DNA from: Actinomadura mexicana
GTDB lineage: Bacteria; Actinomycetota; Actinomycetes; Streptosporangiales; Streptosporangiaceae
Reading direction: 5' to 3'
NCBI RefSeq assembly: GCF_900188105.1
Contig: NZ_FZNP01000009.1
Coordinates: 1-64,000 of the forward strand
Length of the DNA: 64,000 bases
Shown here: positions 35,039-43,349 of the stretch, piece by piece
Layout: every line of letters starts with the position of its first letter
Numbering within the stretch: position 1 is the first letter of the stretch
The notes under the pieces: generated by a model
What the model was told of the DNA's origin: nothing
Seen by the model: the letters and a program-made list of their open reading frames with translations, nothing else
The model's database searches: none
Program-made: the position numbers and the translations under genes

Positions 35039-36391
35039 ATGAGCGAAAAAACAGGAAGCCCTTTGTCGCGGCGCGCCGCTCTCACCACGTTCGCGGCGAC
35101 CGCCGGTGCTGCCGCGGCCGCGGGCGGAGCGCTGGCGGCGAGTGGCCGCGACGCCGCCCCGGCTCGCCCGTCCCATACGGAGCGGCGGACCGAACCGTTC
35201 CACGGAGCACACCAGGCGGGCATCGCCACGCCGCAACAGCGGTACGCGATCTTCGCCGCCTTCGACCTGGAGACGACCGACCCGCGCAAAGGCAGGCGGC
35301 TGACCACCGAGCAGGCCGCGGCCAACTTCCAGCGGCTCATCCAAGGCTGGTCGGCCGCCGCCGAACGGCTCACGCAGGGACGTCCGCCCGGCCCGATGCC
35401 GTTCGCCCGGCCGGAGGTGCCCGCGGACTCCGGCATCGCCGACGGCCTCGAACCGGCCCGGCTGACCGTCACCTTCGGCTTGGGGCCCAACTTGTTCAAG
35501 CGGATCGGACGGGAACGCGACCGGCCCCGGCGGCTGAGCCCGCTTCCCTCCTTCGGCGAGGACCGGCTGGAGTCGGCGTGGAGCGGCGGCGAGATGCTCG
35601 TCCAAATCTGCGGCGAGGACCTCCAGACCGTCAGCCGCGCCTTCCGTACCCTCCGCAGCCGCGCTCCAGGAGTGGCCCGGTTGCGCTGGAGCCAGCAGGG
35701 CTTCCTGGGCATGTTCGGAGGCTCGACTCCGCGCAACCTCTTCGGCCACAAGGACGGCACCGCCAACGCCCGGCCGGGGACCGGCCAGTTCGACGACGCC
35801 GTCTGGTCCACCGCGGACGAACCGGCCTGGTTCTCCGGCGGCACCTACCTGGTCTTCCGCAAGATCCGCATGGACCTGCCGAAATGGGACACCTCCACGA
35901 CGCGGACGCAGGACCAGACGATCGGACGGCGGCGAGACAACGGCGCCCCGCTCAGCGGCGGGCACGAGTTCAGCACCCCCGACCTCCGCAAGGCCGGTCC
36001 GGACGGCAAGCCCCTCATCCCCGCCGACTCCCACCTGGCTCTTGTCCGCGACGTCCCTATGCTGCGCCGCTCGTACAACTACGACTACGGCTTCCAAGGA
36101 ATGGGCGGGGCAATCCCGGCGGACCACCATCACGATGCCGAGGACGCGGACCACGATCACGGCGAGGACATGCCCGAGCACTCGGGCAGCGGCCACTCCA
36201 GGTACGACAGCGGCGTTCTCTTCTGCGCCTACCTGCGCGACCCCGCGGAGTTCGTCCGCCTCCAGCGCAAGCTGGACAAGTCCGACCGCCTGAACGCCTT
36301 CATTCGGCATACCGGCAGCGCGGTCTTCGCCGTCCCGCCGGGCGTGCGGCCCGGCGGGCACGTGGCCTCCGCACTGCTCACCGCCCGGTGA
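35039..36391 (+). CDS. efeB: Dyp-type peroxidase / deferrochelatase (EfeB-like), Tat-exported
   Basis: The 450-residue haem enzyme has a twin-arginine signal (SRRAALTTFA, about 10-35), the Dyp GxxDG motif in FGHKDGTAN, and the proximal-haem region ADSHLALVRDVPMLRRSYNY. EfeB proteins oxidise substrates with peroxide and have been proposed to release iron from haem. An insertion close to the C-terminal third is very rich in histidine and acidic residues (ADHHHDAEDADHDHGED), suggesting metal binding. No efeU or efeO is adjacent. ATG at 35039 follows GGAG. A MarR gene and twin operators lie directly upstream. Confidence 0.92.
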   Translation: MSEKTGSPLSRRAALTTFAATAGAAAAAGGALAASGRDAAPARPSHTERRTEPFHGAHQAGIATPQQRYAIFAAFDLETTDPRKGRRLTTEQAAANFQRLIQGWSAAAERLTQGRPPGPMPFARPEVPADSGIADGLEPARLTVTFGLGPNLFKRIGRERDRPRRLSPLPSFGEDRLESAWSGGEMLVQICGEDLQTVSRAFRTLRSRAPGVARLRWSQQGFLGMFGGSTPRNLFGHKDGTANARPGTGQFDDAVWSTADEPAWFSGGTYLVFRKIRMDLPKWDTSTTRTQDQTIGRRRDNGAPLSGGHEFSTPDLRKAGPDGKPLIPADSHLALVRDVPMLRRSYNYDYGFQGMGGAIPADHHHDAEDADHDHGEDMPEHSGSGHSRYDSGVLFCAYLRDPAEFVRLQRKLDKSDRLNAFIRHTGSAVFAVPPGVRPGGHVASALLTAR

Positions 36392-36545
36392 TTCCCGACG
36401 CGCGAGAAGCGGATCTCTTTACGCTCGGACTTGGCCAAGATCAGCGCAACCACTACTCACCTTCTCAGGCGAGCGAATTCCGAGCGCGCAATCCCCGCAT
36501 CTGTTTGCCGAGATAGGAAGCTTTGTGTGCCCACCTCGACTTCGG

Positions 36546-36645
36546 TCCGGAGTGCTTGTTCGCGCGAACGGCGGGAGGGCGTGACAGGGCGTCTCGCGCG
36601 AATGAGTGCTCCGGGTCGCGGGGGGCTGGGGGTCGCGAGACCCCC
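36546..36645. repeat. Interspersed repeat R1, copy a
   Basis: Arms TCCGGAGTGCTTGTTCGCGC (36546) and GCGCGAATGAGTGCTCCGG (to 36614) form a long imperfect hairpin. A second hairpin follows, GGGGGTC-GCGA-GACCCCC (36628-36645). The same two-hairpin unit recurs at 39595 and 40967. Copy a lies between two convergent genes. Confidence 0.8.
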
Positions 36646-36663
36646 GCTTCGCGCACGCTCAAC

Positions 36664-37080
36664 CTACTTGCCGCTGCCGTACGACTCGTACGCGAGGTAC
36701 TCACCAAAATCGTCCCGAAGCCACGCGGGAGTTCCCCACTGCCCACCATGTTTCAGCGAACCCTCGTAAACGATCTCCAAGAAGCTGCCTTCCCTATCAT
36801 CCATGAGTCCGAGTCGCTGATTCCCGCTGTAGAGGAAGAGCGAAACGCGGGTGTCAGGCCTCCCATCGATGAGTTGCATCCCCAGGATTCCGTCCCAGCA
36901 CAACTGGAAGCCGCTGCCTTGAGGGGGCAAACTACGGATACTGCAGGAGAACCCCGACCCCTCGTCATGCAAACACTCGTTCATGGGAGTCACTAGCTCG
37001 ATTTGTTCCTGCAACAACGTACTCAACTCCGCCACGAGCCGGTTAATCCAACCCGGTCGGGGATCATCTCTGCCAGTCAC
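36664..37080 (-). CDS. Hypothetical protein
   Basis: The 138-residue product is unrecognised. It is visibly less GC-biased than the chromosome, with segments WINRLVAELSTLLQEQIELVTP, QGSGFQLCWDGILGMQLIDG and RVSLFLYSGNQRLGLMDDREGSFLEIVYEGSL that look like a small alpha/beta domain. Two cysteines lie in the first half. No ribosome binding site stands out. It borders the IS remnant and may be mobile cargo or an immunity-like protein; I have no evidence for function. Confidence 0.6.
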   Translation of the reverse strand: MTGRDDPRPGWINRLVAELSTLLQEQIELVTPMNECLHDEGSGFSCSIRSLPPQGSGFQLCWDGILGMQLIDGRPDTRVSLFLYSGNQRLGLMDDREGSFLEIVYEGSLKHGGQWGTPAWLRDDFGEYLAYESYGSGK

Positions 37081-37151
37081 CCGGCACGCCTCCCGAGCCG
37101 CTAGTGAAGGTTATGGTGCCGACGCTGAGCGTAGGGCGGCCGTGCCCGGTG

Positions 37152-37197
37152 GCGCGAGACGGGACCGGACGGAACAGGCCGCATGCCCGGGCGTGTC
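37152..37197. repeat. Interspersed repeat R2, copy a
   Basis: GCGCGA-GACGGGACCGG, then AGGCCGCATGCCCGGGCG. Related copies are at 40624-40664 and 43350-43394. R1 and R2 copies alternate along the mobile region. Confidence 0.65.
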
Positions 37198-37205
37198 CAG
37201 TTAAC

Positions 37206-37953
37206 GGCTCTGTCGCAGCTATTTTCGGCCCTGTCGCAGTTTCGGTGGTAGCGGAGGGTGTCAGCCCGTCACGCTGAGGGGTGATCGAGGGCGGCAGGCT
37301 TGTCGATGTGGTGTTCTCGGGCCTGTCTGGCCTGGTCATCGAGGATGTGACGGACGAGGGCGAGCTGAGTCGGGTGCGGGCCCGCAGCCGGAGGGTGCCG
37401 GTGCCCTGCCCGGAGCGCGCGGTCGAGACCGCCCATGTCCATGGGTGGTGCGGGCGGACCGTGGCCGATGTTCCCGTTGATGGACGGCCGGTCGTGTTGG
37501 AAGAGGACGATCGTCCTGGCCTGTCCCCCCGCCGCCTCGCCCGGCTCCTACTCGCCCGCCCCGACAATCTCAAGCCCGACCAGCACGAACTCCTCGCCAA
37601 AACCACCGGAGCCTGCCCGGAGATGAGCGCGCTCGCCGCCCTGGTCCGCGCCTTCGCCCGGCTCCTGGTCCCCGCCACCGACAACGCAGACCGGCTGCAA
37701 GAGTGGATCAGCACCGCCGAAAAGATAAACCTGCTGAACGTCCACTCGTTCATTCGCGGCCTGCGACTCGACATCGACACCGTCCGTGCCGCTCTGACCA
37801 GCGAGAATCACAACGGCGGAACCGAAGGCGTCAATACCAAGACCAAGCTGATCAAAAGACAGATAAACAGCCGGGCAGGCTTCCACCTCCTGCGCCACCG
37901 CATCCTCCTCGGATGAGCCTCACCCTCCGCTACCACCGAAAGAGCGACAGAGC
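37206..37953 (+). mobile_element. ISL3-family element, internally deleted
   Basis: Terminal inverted repeats are visible: GGCTCTGTCGCAG on the left and, read in reverse, AGCTCTGTCGCTC on the right. Inside these, TTTCGGTGGTAGCGGAGGGTG (37240-37260) matches the complement of 37921-37940. The enclosed transposase has lost its middle. No clear eight-base target duplication is seen. The element lies directly upstream of the broken integrase and probably removed the rest of an older integrated element. Confidence 0.8.
37281..37916 (+). pseudogene. ISL3 transposase, in-frame internal deletion
   Basis: The 211-residue frame joins the ISL3 N-terminus (FSGLSGLVIEDVTDEGELSRVRAR, VHGWCGRTVADVPVDGRPVV) directly to the C-terminal part (LSPRRLARLLLARPDNLKPDQHELL to GGTEGVNTKTKLIKRQINSRAG). 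Full-length ISL3 transposases are about twice as long. The zinc-binding cysteine pattern is damaged and the first two catalytic aspartates are missing; the last glutamate (TEGVNTKTK) remains. It cannot be active alone. Because the frame is open it could be translated as a DNA-binding fragment. Confidence 0.8.
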
Positions 37954-37986
37954 TGAAAGCCGTACAGTCCCGGAAGAGACAGCCTG

Positions 37987-39208
37987 ATGGCCAAGACCGC
38001 TCTCGCCGACCCCGAAGAGCCGCGCAGGCCCGGCAAGTCCAAGCTCCGTGACGGAGTCATGAAGCGGGGCAAGACCTGGTCCTACGTCATCCGCGTCACC
38101 GACCCCGAAACCGGCATCTCCAAACCCAAGTGGGTCGGCGGCTTCCCGACCGAAGACGCCGCCAAAGAAGCGCGCGACGAGGCACGCGTGGGGGCACGGC
38201 GGGGCGAGTACATCGACCGCAACGCCATCACCGTGGGCGACTACCTAGACGAGTGGCTCGACGCCCACGCGGTCGAGATCAAGCCCAAGACCCTCGCCAA
38301 CTACCGCTATCTGATCGACCGGCACGTCCGACCCAACATCGGTGGTCTGCGGCTCCAGACCGTCCGGCCAGGCCAGATCACCAAGCTCTACCGCGACCTC
38401 GTCACCGTGGGCGGCCGAAAGGGTGCGGGGCTCTCGCCTCGGACGGTCGCGCATGTGCACTCGGTGCTCCGGAAGGCGTTCGGTGACGCTGTCCGGGTTG
38501 ATGAGCTGATCGCGTCCAACCCCACGGAACGCGCGAAGCGGCCCCGGCTCCATCACGGTGAGCCGGGGAAGGTCTGGACGCCTGCACAGCTCCGGGCCCT
38601 CCTCGTCTCCGCTGAGGGCCATCGGCTGTCGGCGTTCTTCCACCTGGCCGCCTACACCGGCGCTCGACGCGGTGAGCTGCTCAACCTGCGGTGGCCGGAT
38701 GTCGACCTCGACGGGGCCTCGATCCATATCAAGGGCTCGGTAGGGTTCGTCGCCGGCGAGCGCATCGAGGGGACGACCAAGAGCGGCCGGTCCCGTGTCG
38801 TGAGCCTCGACCCCGGCACGGTCGACGTCTTCAAGGCACACCGCAAGCGGGCTCGCCGACAAACTCAAAGCGGGCGAGTTCTGGAAGGGCTCCGAAGGTC
38901 GCCACGTGTTCGCCACGGGATGGGGTGAGCCGGTCCACCCCGACACGGTCTCATCCCTCATGGCGAGGCTAATCAGAGAGTACAACGCAGCGGACGGCGT
39001 CGCCGCTCTCCCGCACGCAAGGCTTCACGACCTCCGCCACGTCCACGCGACGACCCTGCTCCTGGCGGGCGTCCCGGTTCACGTGGTGGCCGCCCGCCTT
39101 GGGCACGCTGACCCGGCGATCACGCTGCGGGTCTACGCGCACGTCGTCAACGAGCAACTCGCCGAAGCGGCCACGCCCTTCGCCGACAGGATCGACGGCG
39201 CGGCGTAG
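37987..39208 (+). pseudogene. Tyrosine recombinase (integrase) with one frameshift
   Basis: The first frame (37987-38928) gives the arm-binding and core-binding domains and the catalytic arginine in TGARRGELLNLRW. Near 38855-38870 the frame breaks; the remainder continues in a second frame up to 39208 with HDLRHVHATTLL, LGHADPAITLRVYAHV and the catalytic tyrosine. Loss of the dinucleotide GC after KRAR would explain the shift. The full set R-H-R-Y is otherwise intact, so this is a recent decay or a sequencing error. It sits in the same position relative to an att site as the intact integrase at 51958, marking an older insertion in the same tRNA gene. Confidence 0.88.
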
Positions 39209-39233
39209 TCGGCTGTTAGCAAACCCGTTAGCA

Positions 39234-39266
39234 AAAGCCCCCTTCCAACACCCGGAAGGGGGCTTT
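39234..39266 (+). terminator. Terminator after broken integrase
   Basis: AAAGCCCCCTTCC pairs with GGAAGGGGGCTTT over 13 bp. Its right arm begins the 62-bp att repeat. The counterpart after the intact integrase is at 53321-53353. Confidence 0.8.
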
Positions 39267-39317
39267 GAGCTGGGAGCCGGCGAGGGGACTTGAACCCCTA
39301 ACCTTCTGTTTACAAGA
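39256..39317. repeat. Left attachment site: copy of tRNA-Thr 3' part (62-bp direct repeat)
   Basis: These 62 bases are identical to 53343-53404. They include the tRNA-Thr sequence from the anticodon loop to the 3' end plus a terminator arm. The match stops at 39317, where the intact gene continues with the 5' half. This is the displaced tRNA end left by site-specific integration. Confidence 0.93.
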
Positions 39318-40208
39318 GACCGGCCGCTCTTCGATTACTGCCATCACCGCAGGTCAACCTGTGTGCGCCTGGTCGTTGGTGCCAGCAGTCGTAAGCCTCT
39401 GTTGCGGTACTTCCGTGCTGTACTGCATTGCTCTTGTCAAAGCTACCCCGGCTTGAAAAGCCGATCACGATCAAGTGGCGTGACCTGGCAACTCTGTGAC
39501 CTCGCACTCCCTAGATCATCTCATCAGGAGCGACCGTGAGTCCCCGTTGCTCCCCCCTGCCAACGGGCACGCTCCCGGTGGCGGGCGGCGTCGGCCCGGA
39601 GTGCTCGTCCGCGCGAACGGTGGGACGTGGTGACAAGACCTACCCGCGCGGGCGAGTACTTCGGTTCGCGGGGGTCTGGGGGCGGTGGAGCCCCCCAGCG
39701 TCACCCACGATCAACCAAGACGAGTCGACCGCATCCTCATCAGTTCGATCCAGGCTGGTGGTCGGCTGCCCGCGTGCCTGGTCCGAGTGTGTGCCACGGG
39801 CCGCGATCATCCGCTCGCGTCTGCCCTGTTGCTGTCATTGTTGCCGTCAGCCGAACGTCGTGGCCGCATCGTCCTACCCGCGCGGACTCGCCTTCATCGT
39901 GCCCCGTGCGCGCCGCGCACAGCAACCCCGACCTGATCTCTTGTACGCTGCCGACCCACCCTGCGGGAAGCGGGCCGACTCCTGGGGCCAAGGTGGAGTT
40001 CCTCATTGGAAGAACGGCCTTGGCCCCCAGGTGGCGGTCTGCTCTGCTTGCCTGGGTCGGAAGCTTCGGGTGATCGGACTTCCACCCCAGCCCCAGAATT
40101 CCGGTCCGTCGGTGCCCCGCCCCGGGGCTGTTGATCCCCTACCCGAGGCACCTCTTTGTCGTAACCCGGCACCTTCCAGCCTGCGGTCAGAGCTTTGGAA
40201 ACGGGCGC
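39318..40208. other. Non-coding left flank of the element
   Basis: About 890 bases without a supportable gene. Long frames (for example 39536-40264) lack ribosome binding sites and have no domain. Repeat R1 copy b lies at 39595-39698. Confidence 0.5.
39595..39698. repeat. Interspersed repeat R1, copy b (diverged)
   Basis: CCGGAGTGCTCGTCCGCGCG opens the unit and GCGCGGGCGAGTACTTCGG closes the first hairpin; CTGGGGG (39676) and CCCCCAG (to 39698) form the second. The arms carry more mismatches than copies a and c. Confidence 0.75.
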
Positions 40209-40505
40209 TCACCGGGGAGCGTCGACGACCCGGACCCCCCACAAACCCTCCTCGCCGCGGGTGAGGGTCGCGTTCATGCCGCTCGGAAGCGACTTGTCGA
40301 TAAAAGACATGATCTCATCGTTGGAGAATCCGAGACGCTGCATGACGGTGACCAGGTCATCCCGGACGGCGGACAGGTTCGGGTAGGTGTCACGGGTGCC
40401 GTCGGCTCGCTGCCATTGTGTCCCGTTGAGTCTGGTCTGAATCTGGATCATTCCGTCATCGTAGGCGGCTTCAGACGGCCAGCGCCTGACGTTTCCTGTA
40501 CTCAC
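40209..40505 (-). CDS. Hypothetical protein
   Basis: The 98-residue frame has ordinary amino-acid composition: IQIQTRLNGTQWQRADG, a helix with LSAVRDDLVTVMQRLGFSNDEIMSFI, and LTRGEEGLWGVRVVDAP. The start is uncertain (GTG at 40505 or ATG at 40451; neither has a good ribosome binding site). No family recognised. It is the only plausible gene between the left att site and the defence pair. Confidence 0.5.
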   Translation of the reverse strand: MSTGNVRRWPSEAAYDDGMIQIQTRLNGTQWQRADGTRDTYPNLSAVRDDLVTVMQRLGFSNDEIMSFIDKSLPSGMNATLTRGEEGLWGVRVVDAPR

Positions 40506-40623
40506 AAGTTTGGTAAACCAAGCCCGGGTTCGGGCCAGGCACTCAGCGCGGAAAGCCCGAGCGTTCGCTCGGATTGATTGGATGGGCTGGGTCGTAGTCC
40601 TGGTGCTCCTGCTCGGCCGCAGG

Positions 40624-40664
40624 GCGCGGGACGGGACCGGCCCCCAGGCCGCACGCCCGGCCCG
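40624..40664. repeat. Interspersed repeat R2, copy b
   Basis: GCGCGGGACGGGACCGG, then AGGCCGCACGCCCGGCCCG, matching copies at 37152 and 43350. Confidence 0.6.
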
Positions 40665-40668
40665 CGCC

Positions 40669-40758
40669 GGCGGAGGCCGAGGTGGCGGAGGCCGAGGTGG
40701 CGGAGGCCGAGGTGGCGGAGGCCGAGGTGGCGGAGGCCGAGGTGGCGGAGGCCGAGGT
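40669..40758. repeat. 15-bp minisatellite, six copies
   Basis: Six head-to-tail copies of GGCGGAGGCCGAGGT. The open frames they make (glycine/arginine on one strand, serine/alanine/threonine on the other) are products of the repeat and not supported as genes. Confidence 0.95.
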
Positions 40759-40966
40759 GGCGGCGCGTAGCGCCGCCGCCCCGTGATCTAAAACAGCCGA
40801 TCTCGGCACTGTGGAGCATCTATTTACAAGCAAGATCAGCACCGTCCAGGCATGTCCCCACAAGTCCCCTGACCAGCGCCGCAAGGTCCCGCACGTCCAC
40901 ACCCGTCCAAGATCATCCGAGCCTGCTGTTAGCACCACCATTAGCATCCCGGCTGGCCCCAACCGG

Positions 40967-41071
40967 TCCGGGGTGCTTGTTCGCGCAAACGGCGCGCATG
41001 GTGTGACAGACCGTCTCGCGCGAACAAGCACCCCGGCTCGCGGGGGTCCAGGGGGCGGCGCAGCCCCCTGG
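40967..41071. repeat. Interspersed repeat R1, copy c (best preserved)
   Basis: CCGGGGTGCTTGTTCGCGC (40968-40986) pairs perfectly with GCGCGAACAAGCACCCCGG (41018-41036), a 19-bp stem. The second hairpin is CCAGGGGGC and GCCCCCTGG (41048-41071). It lies about 310 bases before the RloA-like gene. The interval 41072-41384 has no gene I support. Confidence 0.85.
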
Positions 41072-41372
41072 TTCGAGCTCGCTCAACCCCCTGAGTCGTG
41101 AAGGTCAGCCGTGTCTGGGACAGTCCTCATGACCTCCGACTAGGGCCACATCCTCGTGAACGCCAAGCCTCTTCGGAGAGTCTTGCTCCTCCCACCTGAG
41201 AGCAACGGTACGCACCGGCGCACTTTCGCGAGAGCGATCACCATCACCAGCATCCTCAAGAAGACTGGGGCATGGCCAGCAAACCGGGATCATGCATGCA
41301 TCTTGCAACCAGAAGCTATATTTCGTCACACTCTTACGAGTTGGTGCCTGTGTCGACAGCGAGGCTGCGCGG

Positions 41373-41387
41373 TAGAGTGGTGTTGTG
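41373..41387 (+). promoter_or_regulatory. Probable leaderless promoter of the defence pair
   Basis: TAGAGT ends six bases before the GTG start and would place transcription start at the first codon. No Shine-Dalgarno sequence is present. No good -35 element could be identified, so this is tentative. Confidence 0.4.
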
Positions 41388-42680
41388 CTGATCAGGTTTG
41401 AAGTGACAAACTTCCGCTCCATCCGAGAGACCGTCGAACTGTCGATGGTCGCTGTAGATCAGGAACGAGAGGAGGCTCGTCCTGCACCACTGCTTGGAGA
41501 GAGCCTCCTCCCTGTTGCCGCTGTTTATGGCCCCAACGCCTCGGGCAAATCGAATGTTCTAGCCGCTCTAGCTTGGGTGCGGGATGCAGTGCAACACTCA
41601 CTCCGCATCTGGGAAGACGCAATTCCAATTGAGTCATTCGCCTTTAGAGATGGTCCTACGCTCTCTAGCGAGTTCATAGTTGAAATGCTTATCCAGGGAG
41701 TGCGGTTCGAGTATGTACTAGAGGTCGATCACGAGCGCGTGGCATATGAGGCTCTTTTCCATTATCCCGAAAAAAAGCGTAGGCGGATTTTCGAACGCGA
41801 AGGTCCTGAGTTCAAAATCCAGCGAGGACTTGGGGCCCTTTCCGGCACTCGCGAACTCATGACGCAGAATACACTTGCACTTTCAATTGCTCGCCGGTTC
41901 GACGAACCGCTTGTATCGAGCTTTGCGCGTGAGTTGCTACAGATGCAAAACCTAGGACAAGGACAGAGGCGCGGCCGGGCGAGTTATCCGTTTCTCACAG
42001 CTCGGTACCCAGGAGGAGCACTGTCCACCAGGCGCCTATTCGAAGAGAATGATAAGCAGCTAGCCCTGTTCTCTTCAGATGATCCCAAGAGCCTTGCTTA
42101 CGCTACCCGTAAGCAGGCCCTGGCGCTTCTTCGCCTCGCCGACCTTGGGATCGATGATGTAGTTATCGATACACAAGAGATTCCTCTTCCGGACTCCTCT
42201 GAGGTCCGCACGCAACGGAGAGTACGACTGATTCATAAGACAGCTGAGGAAAGTCTCCCCTTTGATTTCTCCGCCGAGTCTGAAGGCACCAGGACCTGGT
42301 TTCAACTGATTGGCCCGGTATTGACAGCCCTCCGCTACGGATCCGTGGTGCTGTTCGACGAATTGGACGCTAGCTTGCATCCAACTCTCTCGGCTGAACT
42401 TCTGCGCATTTTCCATAGTCCGGCCATCAACCCTCGTGGGGCACAGCTCATTTTCACATCACATGACACCAGTCTGCTTAATCACCTGAATCGAGATGAA
42501 GTCTGGTTGACCGACAAAGTCAACGACGGGTCCACACGTCTTGGGGCATTGGCCGATTTTGCCGGCGAGCGGGTACGCAAGTCGCAGAATCTTGAAAGTG
42601 CTTACCTACATGGCCGTTTCGGTGCCCTACCCCAGATTGACCAGACAGACCTCCTGCGGTCGCTTGGATTGATTGGCTGA
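41385..42680 (+). CDS. RloA-like AAA ATPase (AbiLi-type defence protein)
   Basis: The 431-residue protein is an SMC/OLD-related ATPase: MLIRFEVTNFRSIRETVEL opens the ABC-like fold, Walker A is GPNASGKSNVLAALAWV (about residue 48), Walker B is VVLFDELDASLHP (about 325) and the switch is FTSHDTSLLNHL. With the next gene it matches the RloA/RloB pair, found in anticodon-nuclease and restriction loci and as AbiL in lactococci; the ATPase is thought to control a toxic partner after phage sensing. The DNA is AT-richer than the rest of the window. The GTG has no ribosome binding site and may be leaderless. The stop codon shares one base with the next start (TGATG). Confidence 0.9.
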   Translation: MLIRFEVTNFRSIRETVELSMVAVDQEREEARPAPLLGESLLPVAAVYGPNASGKSNVLAALAWVRDAVQHSLRIWEDAIPIESFAFRDGPTLSSEFIVEMLIQGVRFEYVLEVDHERVAYEALFHYPEKKRRRIFEREGPEFKIQRGLGALSGTRELMTQNTLALSIARRFDEPLVSSFARELLQMQNLGQGQRRGRASYPFLTARYPGGALSTRRLFEENDKQLALFSSDDPKSLAYATRKQALALLRLADLGIDDVVIDTQEIPLPDSSEVRTQRRVRLIHKTAEESLPFDFSAESEGTRTWFQLIGPVLTALRYGSVVLFDELDASLHPTLSAELLRIFHSPAINPRGAQLIFTSHDTSLLNHLNRDEVWLTDKVNDGSTRLGALADFAGERVRKSQNLESAYLHGRFGALPQIDQTDLLRSLGLIG

Positions 42681-43303
42681 TGCCTTCCCAAAAACGCAGG
42701 CGTGGCGGGAAGTCACTTAGAAGAACCACTGCAAAGCGGTCAGAGTTCACCACAATCGTGGTTTTCTGTGAAGGAGTCAACTCTGAGCCAGACTACGTTA
42801 AGGGATTGAAGAGACTCCCTCACGTTGCCGAGAATACGGCCCTTGAGCTCAGGATCCACCCCGAACAGGGGGTGCCACTCACGCTAGTCAAGAAGGCTTC
42901 GGACTTTAAACGTGATCCCGAGATCGATGAATGCTGGTGCTTGTTCGACGTCGAATGGCCTAAACATCACCCCAACCTCCAAGAGGTTATCTCTCTAGCC
43001 AAAGCGAACGATGTAAAACTTGCGATTTCCAACCCATGTTTTGAGCTATGGCTTGTCCTGCATTTTCGCGACTATCAGGCGTTTGTCGACACGGCTCCAG
43101 CAGAGCGCCTATCTCGAAAACTCGACAATAGGACAGGAAAGAGCATTGACGCCGATATGTACATGCCGCTGCGCAAGGTCGCTACGGACCGCGCGACTCA
43201 GCTCGATCGGCGACACGAACGGAACGGAACGAAATTCCCACACAATAACCCCTCCTCCGGCATGTACAAGTTCCTGGAAGCCCTCGAAGGTAACCAAAGC
43301 TGA
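42680..43303 (+). CDS. RloB-like protein (AbiLii-type effector)
   Basis: The 207-residue protein matches the RloB family: a basic head (KRRRGGKSLRRTTAKR), VVFCEGVNSEPDYV with the conserved glutamate, WCLFDVEWPKH with the metal-type aspartate, and ISNPCFELWLVLHF. The order of acidic residues is like a TOPRIM nuclease core, so nuclease action is a reasonable inference. It is translationally coupled to the ATPase with one shared base. The pair resembles PARIS in design (ATPase plus TOPRIM-like effector), but the PARIS effector belongs to a different family (DUF4435). Confidence 0.88.
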   Translation: MPSQKRRRGGKSLRRTTAKRSEFTTIVVFCEGVNSEPDYVKGLKRLPHVAENTALELRIHPEQGVPLTLVKKASDFKRDPEIDECWCLFDVEWPKHHPNLQEVISLAKANDVKLAISNPCFELWLVLHFRDYQAFVDTAPAERLSRKLDNRTGKSIDADMYMPLRKVATDRATQLDRRHERNGTKFPHNNPSSGMYKFLEALEGNQS

Positions 43304-43349
43304 CGCGGTCTAGAGACTGAATACTTGAGCGTTATCTGCGGACGGGACG

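Noticed and set aside
39536..40264. 242-codon plus-strand frame at the left end of the element
   Set aside because: It runs through repeat R1b, has no ribosome binding site and no plausible folded composition.
40510..40819. Gly/Arg-rich and Ser/Ala/Thr-rich frames at the minisatellite
   Set aside because: Both are created by the 15-bp repeat; period divisible by three keeps them open on both strands.
41385..43303. PARIS system
   Set aside because: The ATPase fits broadly, but the second protein has RloB motifs and not the DUF4435 pattern of AriB, so an RloA/RloB (AbiL-like) label is preferred.
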